The position numbers were made by a program, and so were the translations under genes. Of a stretch of 28,945 nt of DNA, positions 21,162 through 28,945 are shown in pieces. The notes beneath the pieces were generated by a model, which was not told where the DNA came from, did not search any database, and worked only from the letters and a program-made list of their open reading frames with translations. How positions within the stretch are numbered: position 1 is the first letter of the stretch; the number at the start of each line of letters is the position of its first letter. This DNA comes from Oehlia diaphana (Eukaryota > Glomeromycota > Glomeromycetes > Glomerales > Glomeraceae). The stretch spans positions 76,912 to 105,856 of the forward strand of contig QZLH01000327.1 of assembly GCA_003833135.1 (NCBI GenBank). Direction: 5' to 3'.

Positions 21162-23350
21162 TCAATCACAATAAAAGAAAATCTCGTATTCTTTATATAA
21201 TTCAAATGCTTTAGCTTCATTTCTATTAGTTCCTATTCCATGCTGATAACAATATCCTAGGCAAAATATTGAATTGATATGACCTTTTTTAGCTGCTGCT
21301 TCAAATAATTCAAATGTCTTAATTTCATCTCTTTCAGTTCCTATTCCATAATAGTAGCATTCCCCAAGATTATTTATTGCATCAATTTGATCTCCTTTGA
21401 CTGCTTCGTTATATAATTCAAATGCTCTAATTTCATCTTTTTCACTTGCTATGCCATTTTGATAAAATTTCCCAAGATTATTTATTGAATCAATATCTCC
21501 TTTTTCAACTGCTTCTTTATATAATTCAAATGCTCTAATTTCATCTTTTTCAGTTCCTATTCCATTTTCATAACAATATCCAAGATTATTTATTGCATCC
21601 ATATTTCCTTTTTCAGCTGCCTCCTTATATAATTTAAATGCTTTAATTTCATTTTCTTCAGTTCCTATTCCATGTTGATACAATATCCAAGATTATTTAT
21701 TGCATCAATATTTCCTTTTTCAACTGCTTCTTTATATAATTCAAATGCTCTAATTTCATCCTTTTCAGTTCCTATTCCATGTCGATAACAATATCCTAGA
21801 TTATTTATTGCATCAATATTTCCCTTTTCAACTGCTTCTTTGTCTAATTCAAATGCTCTAATTTCATCTTTTTCAGTTCCTATTCCATGTCGATAACAAT
21901 ATCCAAGATTATTTATTGCATCAATATTTCCTTTTTCAACTGCTTCTTTATATAATTCAAATGCTCTAATTTCATCCTTTTCAGTTCCTATTCCATATCG
22001 ATAACAATATCCTAGATTATTTATTGCACCAATATTTCCTTTTTCAACTGCTTCTTTATATAATTCAAATGCTCTAATTTCAACTTTTTCAGTTCCTATT
22101 CCATGTCGATAACAATATCCAAGACTATTTATTGCATCAATATTTCCTTTTTCAACTGCTTCTTTATATAATTCAAATGCTCTAATTTCATCTTTTTCAG
22201 TTCCTATTCCATGTCGATAACAATATCCAAGATTATTTATTGCATCAATATTTCCTTTTTCAACTGCTTCCTTATCTAATTCAAATGCTCTAATTTCATC
22301 TTTTTCAGTTCCTATTCCATGTCGATAACAATATCCAAGATTATTTATTGCATCAATATTTCCTTTTTCAACTGCTTCCTTATATAATTCAATTGCTCTA
22401 ATTTCATCTTTTTCAGTTCCTATTCCACTTTGATAGCAACGTCCAAGAATATTTATTGCATCAATATCTCCTTTTTTAGCTGCTTCTTTATATAATTCAA
22501 ATGCTCTAATTTCATTTTCTTCAGTTCCGGTTCCATAATAATAGCATTCTCCAAGACTATATACGGAAGAAACATTTCCTTTTCCAGCTGCTTTCTCATA
22601 CAGTTCAAATGCTCTAATTTCATCTTTTTCAGTTCCTATTCCATCATGATAACAAGTTCCAAGGTTATGGAGTGAATTAACGTCACCCTTTTCAGCTGCT
22701 TCCTTATATAATTCAAATGCTCTAATTTCATCTTTTTCAATTCCTATTCCGCTTTGATAGCATTTCCCAAGATTATTTATTGCATCAATGTCTCCCTTTT
22801 CAGCTGCTTCTTTGAATAGCTCAAATGTTCTAACTTCATCTTTTTCAGTTCCTATTCCATTTTTATAGCAATTTGCAAGATCATTTTTTGCGGCAGTATT
22901 TCCTCTTTTAGCTGCTTCTTTATATAATTCGAATGCTTTTTTTTCATTTTTTTCGGTTCCTATTCCACTCTGGTAACAATAACCAAGATGACGTATATCA
23001 CTTGGACAAAGCAATTGTTCATTATCAACTGTTTGCATTTTTGTTTCTTCTCTAGTTAATAACTTAAAGGATGAGGTTAACGCTTTAGCTAGTAATAAAC
23101 CAAGAGATTTTTGTTCTTCGCTCATGTGTTCAATATTATCAATTTTGGATGTAGTATTTTGTTGCTTAATTTGTGATTTTGCATTATTCGGTGCTTTTGG
23201 GCACTTTTTGTTAAGATGGGCTTGCATTCTTTCGGGAACAGCTCGTTGAAAGTCCTTAGAGCAGTGTTTACATTGTACGTGAGGATGCGGGTTGTTATTA
23301 TTGCCAATTATTTGAAAATGTTCCCAAACAGGTCCTTTTTTTCTTACCAT
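21162..23350 (-). CDS. BED zinc-finger/Sel1-repeat protein, copy B (one frameshift)
   Basis: It starts at ATG 23350 ([12 protein letters not shown]). A BED-type zinc finger has W9, F12 and ligands C27-X2-C30-X14-H45-X4-C50 (about 23326-23201); such fingers bind DNA and are common in hAT transposases. A polar linker (residues 55-121) leads to tandem 36-residue Sel1-like units from L122 (22987 downward), which form an alpha/alpha solenoid for protein contacts. Twelve full units are in frame. In unit 13 a base is missing (GATACAAT at about 21677-21684, where other units have GATAACAAT), giving a stop at 21665 and a 561-residue product. The other frame then encodes the rest of unit 13, units 14-16 and a partial unit 17, ending at 21162. 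The clean downstream frame implies a very recent mutation or an assembly error. No transposase catalytic domain, signal peptide or membrane segment is seen. Cellular role unknown. Confidence 0.85.
21692..22339 (-). repeat. Homogenised 108-bp tandem array (Sel1 units 7-12)
   Basis: Six adjacent units (residues 338-553) are nearly identical in DNA and protein ([19 protein letters not shown] type), while units 1-6 and 13-17 are diverged. Units 7 and 11 share the same Tyr-to-Asp change (ELDKEAV); the markers TCTAATTC at 21843 and 22275 are exactly 432 nt apart, which is 4 x 108. This points to a recent multi-unit duplication by unequal exchange or replication slippage. Confidence 0.9.
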
Positions 23351-23470
23351 TTGGAATGGTTTATCGTTTAGAATATTTATTCTAGTCTAAGGAAAGATAA
23401 AAGGAAACAAAATGAGACAAAAAGTTACGAAGGGACAAGTGATTTATATAGAAATTATCTTTTATTCATT
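23351..23470 (-). promoter_or_regulatory. Promoter region of BED-Sel1 copy B
   Basis: On the minus strand a TATA-like TATATAAAT (23442-23450) lies about 95 nt before ATG 23350. It is followed by CACTTGTCC, a pyrimidine-rich run and TCCTTAGACTAGAATAAA near -40. The same order is kept in copy A, and the proximal part in copy C. Conservation upstream of all three copies supports a promoter or 5' leader, but transcription is not shown. Confidence 0.45.
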
Positions 23471-23511
23471 AGTAAAAAAAAGGAAATATGAGAATGAGAA
23501 TTACTCAACTG

Positions 23512-23572
23512 TTAATTTGGTTAATTAACCGATCAATTTGGTTAATTAACCGGTCAATTTGGTTAATTAACT
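23512..23572. repeat. 21-bp tandem repeat with palindromic core
   Basis: About three copies of a 21-nt unit (CAATTTGGTTAATTAACCGAT type), starting at 23516, 23537 and 23558 for the TTTGG marker. The first two units contain the perfect 12-nt palindrome GGTTAATTAACC; the third ends in T instead of the final C. It lies 42 nt outside the right end of copy B. Confidence 0.8.
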
Positions 23573-23611
23573 AATTTAAAATGGGCTGAAAATTTGTATA
23601 ATTAATTAACC

Positions 23612-23692
23612 ATAAAAGGAATAGCCGATGATGTGCGAAAACTAATTGTGTGGGACAATTATTACTGCAGTCCGGGCAATTTCCAAATTTGA
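23612..23692 (+). pseudogene. Short coding-like remnant
   Basis: An open stretch of 26 codons with good codon-like content (KGIADDVRKLIVWDNYY) ending at TGA 23690. It could be a helix-turn-helix fragment of a Tc1-like transposase, but it is too short to be sure. Its first 30 nt also occur at about 5734-5764 in another setting. Confidence 0.3.
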
Positions 23693-23696
23693 TCGG

Positions 23697-24256
23697 TGAC
23701 AATCTCACCTTTTTTGTCTATGTCGATCAATAATGTCCCACCGAAACCCATTTCGCCGAAGCAATTTTGTCGAAGGATCCGAAGTGTCATTTTGCTAAAA
23801 TGCCATTTCCCGAATGGACATTTTACCAGTGAGGACATTTCGCTGAAGCCATTTCGGCGAAGGGATATTTCGCCGAAGATATGGAATTTTTTAACTTTCC
23901 TTTCCTTTTTTAGAAGACAAACGAATAAGTTGCGTTTGTTTAATTAAAGAACAATTAATTATATCGATATTAAGTCCAAAAAAATCAATTTTCCAAAACA
24001 TTTTTTATTTTCTTTGTATCGAATTGTTAATGATTAAGGAAATTTGTTAATCACCAACATTTTCAGCGAATGTCCTTCGACGAAATGGATGATTCGGGGA
24101 GAAGGATTCGGTGAAATGTCCATTCAACAAAATGCTATTCGGCGAAATATCCCATCGGTGAAACTTCCCTTCGGCAAGATGGATTCGGCGAAATGTGTTT
24201 CTACGAAATGGACTTTGGCGAGCGAAACGTATCAAAGAATGTCATTAACGAATTAA
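23697..24256. mobile_element. Foldback element made of iterated TTCGGCGAAATG motifs
   Basis: The right arm (about 24060-24232) has about ten variants of a 15-20-nt motif (TTCGGCGAAATG), including TTCGACGAAATGG, TTCGGTGAAATGTCC, TTCGGCGAAATAT and TTCGGCGAAATGTG. The left arm (about 23718-23880) carries the reverse complement (CATTTCGCCGAAG and variants). A central AT-rich stretch of about 180 nt separates them. The short open frames here are by-products of the repeats. The structure fits a foldback or MITE-type element with subterminal repeats, or an inverted pair of satellite-like arrays. Confidence 0.6.
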
Positions 24257-24992
24257 CGTTGAATTTTTAAATAAAACAATATTTTTTTATTTTTAAGTAA
24301 CAAATAACAACTCTTTATTATTCCCATTTTCACTTTGCAAATTTTGTACCTCTCGCCATATATTTAGCAGTTCATTCGCTTTTTAGACCCTAGTATTTCA
24401 CGGTACTTTGACAAACACTTTCACTAGCTTGTTCTTAAAGATATTTTATTTTGCATAAATTTTCCATTCTCGTCATTTTTGATCCATTTTCTTGGGCCAT
24501 TGATACTTGTTAAGTTATTGGAATGGGACGGAATAATGGAGGAACTGGATTTTCGTGTAAAAAACTTCAATAATATATTCTTTTCGTAATTTTGTTGCCA
24601 AATTACTATATTTTTAACTCTCCACTTAGACATTTAAATCTGGTTTTTGTTACAAGAAAATCAAGATTCCTTAGAAAAGCCCGAAATCTTTGGCATTCCG
24701 GCCATAATTGCATCAGGATGAGTTTTTGGTGTATTTGCTTGAGTATCATTATATCTAATTACATTAAAATAATTGGTACAGCAACTGCAAAATTTCAAAT
24801 CCAATTTTTAACACTCACGAAATAACTGATAAAAAAAGATAATCCGAAAAATGAAAGAAAATAGGAAATCCTAAAGAGTTGGTATAAGAAAATTATACAT
24901 CCTCAATAGTTACTGTAAATTATACCTGGAGAAACTTCCCAATGACGCGCCTGTTAATGCTTTATTCACCTCTTCCAAAATTGCATCTGATA

Positions 24993-25000
24993 TCTGGCAC
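24993..25000. repeat. Target-site duplication of the 380-bp MITE, left
   Basis: TCTGGCAC; the right copy at 25381-25388 is TCTGGCAT (7 of 8). An 8-bp duplication is typical of hAT elements. Confidence 0.75.
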
Positions 25001-25380
25001 TAAAGATGGTCATCGGTCCTACCGGACCTACTCGGTCCCAGGACTGCCAATCTTAAGACCGGACCGCGGTCTTTCGGTCTTTTCGGTCCTGCTGTTAATT
25101 CAGGCCGAACTCATAGTGCTGGCCAGAATTACAAGAAAGTGTAACACGAAAAATTTTGTGTTACAATGGCAGAACCAGCAAAAAATTTTTTGCCCGGTTG
25201 GCTAATTATTTTCCGGGATCACGTGAATGACGTATTTAGTAATTCTGGCCGACACTATGTATCTGTCCAGAATTAGCCCAGGACCGAAAGACCGCAGTCT
25301 TACACGAGACGGACTGGTCCGTCTTTTTGGGGTGTAGGACCGGTGAGACCGCGATCTTCTAGGACCGGTGACCATCCTTA
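25001..25380. mobile_element. hAT-like MITE, 380 bp
   Basis: The terminal inverted repeats are TAAAGATGGTCATCGGTCCT at the left and, read inward from the right, TAAGGATGGTCACCGGTCCT (18 of 20 match). Inner inverted segments (CATAGTG with GGCCAGAATTAC) extend the fold to much of the element. It is GC-rich (many GGTC/GACC motifs) against AT-rich flanks. The 8-bp flanking duplication with one mismatch fits hAT. It has no transposase. The coding frame of the interrupted gene reads through when the element and one target copy are removed. Confidence 0.85.
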
Positions 25381-25388
25381 TCTGGCAT
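25381..25388. repeat. Target-site duplication of the 380-bp MITE, right
   Basis: TCTGGCAT, matching 24993-25000 at 7 of 8 positions. Confidence 0.75.
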
Positions 25389-25798
25389 TGATTAAATAAG
25401 CCTGATATTGAAACTACTCTATTTCTTCTACCAGATCTCGTATATTTGGATGAAATTTCATCATTTGTTCTTCGTCTGCAATTTCTATCAGACGATAAAT
25501 TAGATGGCGACGTGCAAACCAAATTGGAGAAAATGCTCTTCGTGCAGCACCTTTTAATAAAGGATTATTGGTGCGAATAGCTGTCCGATAATTAATAATT
25601 GCTTGGAGATAATATAATACTAGAAAAATAATTGTTTTTAATAAATAAAATAAAAAATAACGAGTTTTAATAATAAAATTAAATAATGATTCTTTTAACG
25701 AAAAATAATATTTTTGATAATATAATTAAATGATTAAAAAATATAGCGAAAATATTTTTCTTTGGTATAAATAAATTAGACTGTTGCTAACTTTCTCT

Positions 25799-25847
25799 CC
25801 GGGTGAAGATCACCTAGGGTGATTTCACCTAGGTGATTTCACTCGCG
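25799..25847. repeat. Cluster of palindromic CACCTAGGTGA motifs, left
   Basis: Within 49 nt are GGGTGAAGATCACC, CCTAGGGTGATTTCACC and TCACCTAGGTGA, each built from GGTGA and its complement. Similar motifs recur at 26995-27085. The two clusters bracket the purine-rich tract and may be the termini of one mobile element. Confidence 0.6.
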
Positions 25848-26079
25848 ATTAATTTATTAAATTTATTAAATTTGATTGGTGTAAATTTTAATATTTCTCA
25901 AATCATAATTTGCATACAAATCCTCTGTAAATTTTTTTAAATATATAATAAACATGCTTAAAATATTTTCGCACTAAAAGTTTATAATAATTTATTAATT
26001 TTTAATAGATTACATGAATCATTGATTGAAAAAAACAAACTCATACTATCAAAAATACTAAATTTTTTGATAGAAATAA

Positions 26080-26970
26080 CAAAAAAAAATGAGTCACAAC
26101 GACAAAGAAAAGAAAATATGTGAATGAAAAAGGAAAAAAAAATGAGAATGAATGAAAAAATAGGAAGAGTAAAAGGGAATGAAAGAAAAAAGAAGGATTG
26201 AAGGAGAAACGAAATGGAGTGAAAGAAATGAGAGGAATGAAAAAGATCAAGTGGGAATGAAAAAAAAATGAAAAGAATGAATAGGAGATGAAATGGAGCA
26301 AAGGGAAATAAAAGGAATAAAGAGTAGTGTAAAGAAATGAGAAAGATAAAGTGGGAATAGAATAAAAATGAAAGGAATGAAGGGTAGTGTAAAGGAATGA
26401 AAGAGACGAAGTGGGAATAAAAAAATGAAAGGAACAAAGAGAAAATAAAAAAACAACAGAAAAAACGAAGGAAGGGAAGAATAAAAAAGCAAAAGAATGA
26501 AGAGAACAAAAAATGGAGAAGGGACGAAAATGAGATAAACAGGGACCAAGTAAAAACCAAACCCATAAAATAAAAGAAGAAATAAAGTTAGTAGGGAACA
26601 GAAATTACATGTAATAAATAAACGGAAACAAAAAAAATAAGAAACATTCTTTAATAGTTGCAGAGAAGAACTGAAAGATCTAAAAAGAGTGAAATACAAA
26701 ATGTAAGAATGAAATATAAGAATGAAATAAAAAATAAGAAGAAATGGCGATATAATGCTGGACATATATACCTTAATTGCAAAACTGAAAGAGCCAAAGA
26801 CCTAAAAAAAATGAAATAAAGTTAGTAGGAAACAAAATGCAAGAAACAAAATGAAAAAAAGAAAGAAAACGTACCTTGAGTGCCGTGCAAAGGAGCGAAG
26901 GCCTAAAGAAAAAAAGATTATTCGAGTACGATTAAAAAAAATAAACAAACATAAGAAATGATTGGCACAT
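26080..26970 (+). repeat. Purine-rich tract of about 0.9 kb with degenerate tandem repeats
   Basis: The plus strand is almost entirely A and G, with scattered T mostly in GAATGAA-type words. Repeats are visible: AGTGTAAAGAAATGAGA (about 26325) and AGTGTAAAGGAATGAAA (about 26387) are 62 nt apart. AAATAAAGTTAGTAGG occurs near 26581 and 26815. A degenerate unit of 105-120 nt around GCAAAACTGAAAGAGCCAAAG recurs three times (about 26655, 26775, 26885). Long minus-strand open frames (Phe/Ser-rich) are composition artefacts. Confidence 0.8.
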
Positions 26971-26994
26971 TAATTAGCCAATAAAATTTAAATG

Positions 26995-27085
26995 AGGTGA
27001 TATCACCGGGTAAATTATATAAAAATATGTAAAATTATCAGGTTAAATCACCTTAGGTGAAAAATTGCTAAATCACCCCGGGTGA
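26995..27085. repeat. Cluster of palindromic GGTGA/TCACC motifs, right
   Basis: It contains GGTGATATCACC (perfect 12-nt palindrome), TCACCTTAGGTGA and TCACCCCGGGTGA, spaced by AT-rich sequence. It is related to the cluster at 25799-25847; both include TTGCTAA close to CCGGGTGAA. Confidence 0.6.
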
Positions 27086-27189
27086 AAATTATTTATAATC
27101 AATAAATTAAATGAAAATTGATAAATAATTTAACAAATATAAAAATAAATACAAAATAATTTTTCATCTTACTTGTTCGTATTTTAGTT

Positions 27190-28130
27190 GATAAAGTGGA
27201 TCCTATTGTTCTTTAGCCCAAGCTAGATATCCGTCGACTGAAGGATTGATTGTACTGGTTTTTACATATGGCCACATAAGTTCTAATGACATTTTCTTTG
27301 CGATATATATACAAACGGAATCCCATGCCCACTACGTTTCTTAAAAAAGGCAAGCTGATTTTCAGTTTGATAACCTGACATATCACAAACTGCTTAAGTT
27401 CGATTTCCTTATATCAAAGATCAAAATTTCTTGATCAAAAAAAAAATAAATAAAATAAAAATTGATAGTTAGTTTAGAAAAATTCTTTACCAACCATTTT
27501 AGTTCAACAAATGCCGAAGCATACTCATCTCCTCATGTAATTGTCCAAGTATTAAAACTAATCAAGGAAATTTGTCTGAACTCCATCACATATAACAGCT
27601 CCTTCCCATTCTGAATTCCTGATATTTTTTCTATATGAGTAAGAATTTTTTCAACATTTCTATTGAATTTGGATTAAAATTATGAGGATCGTACATTTCA
27701 GAAACACGAACACCTTTATCGGCAACTGATCGTAGAGTAATACTAATTCGTGAAGTAGGAGTTCAAATCAATCACTTTTACTGGCTTGATTTTCACGAGC
27801 CCCAATTATTTCCAATAGACCAATACTGATCTGATTAATTCTTACTTTTATTTCGGACCGCTTGATTCTTCTCGGTACATTCTCGTTGTTGTATTCATTT
27901 CTGGTTTTTCAGAACTGTTTCATAAGCCAAGTCATTCATCATCACTTATTTCTTTATTTGATCTTTGTTCGACATTTATACTAAAAACAAGATAAAATAA
28001 AAATGAGTAAAGATATCTGTAAATTGAACATCCACTTGCAAATCAGTTGTTTCTTTTCCAGTTGTTGCTTTTCGATGTTCAACAAAGAAATTCTTAATAT
28101 TCGGATTTTGATAAAAGCTCTAGAGAAAAT
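27190..28130 (-). pseudogene. Decayed minus-strand coding region, unrecognised
   Basis: Coding-like pieces appear in changing frames on the minus strand. From 5' to 3' they are FFVEHRKATTGKETTDLQVD (about 28105-28045), GVRVSEMYDPHNFNPNS (about 27715-27665), VLILGQLHEEMSMLRHLL (about 27557-27500), SGYQTENQLAFFKKRSGHG (about 27385-27330) and SLELMWPYVKTSTINPSVDG (about 27300-27235). Possible introns include one ending TTGTTTTTAG near 27976 and one near 27490-27410 (GTAAAG to TATAAG). I do not recognise the family. It may be an old mobile-element or multigene-family member. Confidence 0.4.
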
Positions 28131-28344
28131 ATGTTTAAAGGCTTAGCAGACATATAAAGAATACTCTATTCAGCACTAACAGACCACAACAGATCACAAT
28201 GCATAGCCCAGAGGGGAAGCCGTAAAATTTTGAAAATATGTTCTAAACCACGAAATCCGATAATTGATGGATTAAAACACACGTCTCTGTTGTGCTCCAA
28301 ATCTCAATATGCCCCAAATTGATGATAATCATCGATGATTACTA
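28131..28344. other. Gap left of the Tc1-like element
   Basis: No gene is seen. A perfect 14-nt palindrome (AATCATCGATGATT, 28327-28340) lies directly before the transposon boundary. Confidence 0.4.
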
Positions 28345-28945
28345 CACTGGCCTACACTAAATTACCGGATTTTTATTATGTAAATTCGTGCGCATGTTAC
28401 ATAATCAGCGATTTCTCCCTATCGCACATATAAATAAAAAAACTAACATTTTGACGCGTCTTCATATCTCTTCCATTACCATATGTTTGGAAAAGAGCTT
28501 TCTAAAACACTTCGTGAACGTATTATCGGCTCCTATCTCAGTGGGATTAAACAATGTATTATTTCAGAAGAACTTGGTATTCCTAAAAGTACAGTTAATG
28601 ATACCATTAAAAGATATAAAAAACAGGTTCTGCAACACCTGAAAAACGTCCAGGTCATCCAAAAATGCTTACCAAACGCGATACATGAACTTTACAACGT
28701 ATTGTTTGTAAAGACTGATTTTCACCTCTTGGTGATGTAACAGATAGGCTAAACTCAAGCCTTAACACAACTTTTCATCATAATACAGTTAGAAAGTATC
28801 TTCATAATGAAGGTCTTGGTAATTATACTGCATAGAAAAAGCCTCTATTAACCAGAAAACAGCGAAAGGATAGGTTAAGATGGAGTAAAGACAAAAAAAA
28901 CTGGCAGGAAGAATGGAAACAAGTGGTGTGGTCAGATGAGTCAAG
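28345..28945 (+). mobile_element. Tc1-like transposon, 5' part (runs off the window)
   Basis: A candidate left terminus CACTGGCCTACACTAAATTA starts right after TA (28343-28344), as expected for Tc1/mariner insertion at TA. The transposase gene starts 138 nt downstream. The right end lies outside the window, so the inverted repeat cannot be confirmed. Confidence 0.6.
28483..28945 (+). pseudogene. Tc1-like transposase, N-terminal part, inactivated
   Basis: Start ATG 28483 (MFGKELSKTLRER). The first helix-turn-helix reads GIKQCIISEELGIPKSTV. At the A run 28618-28623 the frame shifts; one A is missing compared with the expected frame. The GRPxK-like hinge (KRPGHPKMLTKRD) and the second helix-turn-helix (HHNTVRKYLHNEGL) are in another frame. 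KKPLLTRKQRKDRLRWSKD follows, and VWSDES at the window end carries the first Asp of the DDE triad (about 28937). TGA and TAG stops interrupt it after KRDT, after CKD and after YTA. It is non-functional here; the second and third catalytic residues lie beyond the window. Confidence 0.8.

Larger units (their letters stand above)
17205..23470 (+). repeat. Segmental duplication, copy B
   Basis: A direct repeat of 205-5175 with the same gene order and orientation. It is about 1.3 kb longer, chiefly because the BED-Sel1 gene has 17 rather than 4 Sel1 units (13 x 108 = 1404 nt, offset by other indels). By eye, well-aligned stretches look roughly 80-90% identical, with many small indels, so the duplication is not recent. 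Confidence 0.85.
24300..25636 (-). pseudogene. Decayed multi-exon gene, possibly DUF6589-like, split by a MITE
   Basis: Minus-strand coding pieces: after an intron-type CTAG near 25636, an open exon with PLLKGAARRAFSPIWFARRH and FHPNIRDLVEEIE (to TAG 25414-25416); then, in another frame, ISGLFNQCQ up to the MITE (25001-25380). After the MITE comes QISDAILEEVNKALTGAS to a splice donor (AG|GTATAA, 24926/24925). After an acceptor TTTTGCAG (24785) follow YFNVIRYNDTQANTPKTHPD, an open frame 24633-24424 (SINGPRKWIKNDENGKF), and ANELLNIWREVQNLQSE near 24330-24370. Frame changes and stops show decay. The AFSPIWFARRH and ILEEVNKAL pieces remind me of the DUF6589 proteins common in Rhizophagus; this rests on memory. 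It is probably a mobile-element-associated multigene family. Confidence 0.5.

Noticed and set aside
21692..22339. CRISPR-like appearance of regular repeats
   Set aside because: The period is 108 nt with no unique spacers, and the repeats encode in-frame Sel1 units in a eukaryotic gene.
23696..24256. Short open frames on both strands with repeated SPK/FRR/GEM-like words
   Set aside because: They are translations of the iterated TTCGGCGAAATG motif arrays and are open in both directions; not genes.
25982..26765. Long overlapping minus-strand open frames rich in Phe, Ser and Leu
   Set aside because: They arise because the plus strand is almost pure purine, so stop codons are rare on the other strand. 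Several frames are open at once, and no motif or plausible domain is present.

Overview
The window looks like accessory, repeat-rich nuclear DNA of a fungus. An arbuscular mycorrhizal fungus (Glomeromycotina, Rhizophagus-like) fits best. The reasons are very AT-rich non-coding DNA, short GT-AG introns in decayed kinase genes with Sel1-like tails, Sel1 solenoid genes, and dense LINE, MITE and Tc1 insertions. The organism is inferred from gene families, not from a marker gene. No tRNA, rRNA, CRISPR array or ordinary housekeeping gene was seen.

Layout. (1) About 205-5175 and 17205-23470 are two direct copies (A and B) of one segment. Each carries a dead kinase/Sel1 gene on the plus strand, a spacer of about 1.4-1.5 kb, and a convergent BED-zinc-finger/Sel1-repeat gene on the minus strand. 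Copy A is dead throughout. In copy B the BED-Sel1 gene is nearly intact, with 12 full 36-residue Sel1 units, a one-base frameshift in unit 13, and four more units in the shifted frame. (2) A third, inverted and decayed relic (copy C) of the BED-finger end and its promoter lies at about 16170-16600, with essentially no Sel1 units. (3) Between A and B, an 8.55-kb LINE (6825-15378) with a perfect 16-bp target-site duplication sits inside a roughly 490-bp MITE-like element (6525-15586 including the LINE). (4) Right of copy B come a 21-bp tandem repeat, a foldback element built of TTCGGCGAAATG-like motifs, and a decayed minus-strand gene. That gene is split by a clean 380-bp hAT-like MITE. Next are a purine-rich tract of about 0.9 kb bracketed by palindromic GGTGA clusters, another decayed minus-strand coding region, and the 5' part of a Tc1-like transposon that runs off the window.

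The genes do not form a metabolic pathway. The main story is birth and death of a paralogous gene pair together with nested transposition. The most interesting item is the BED-finger/Sel1-solenoid fusion family, whose three local copies carry about 0, 4 and 17 units of a 108-bp repeat. The array of the best-preserved copy shows a recent higher-order (4 x 108 = 432 bp) expansion. This suggests a DNA-binding domain coupled to a rapidly length-varying protein-interaction scaffold. All coordinates and comparisons were made by eye; identities are estimates unless counts are given.
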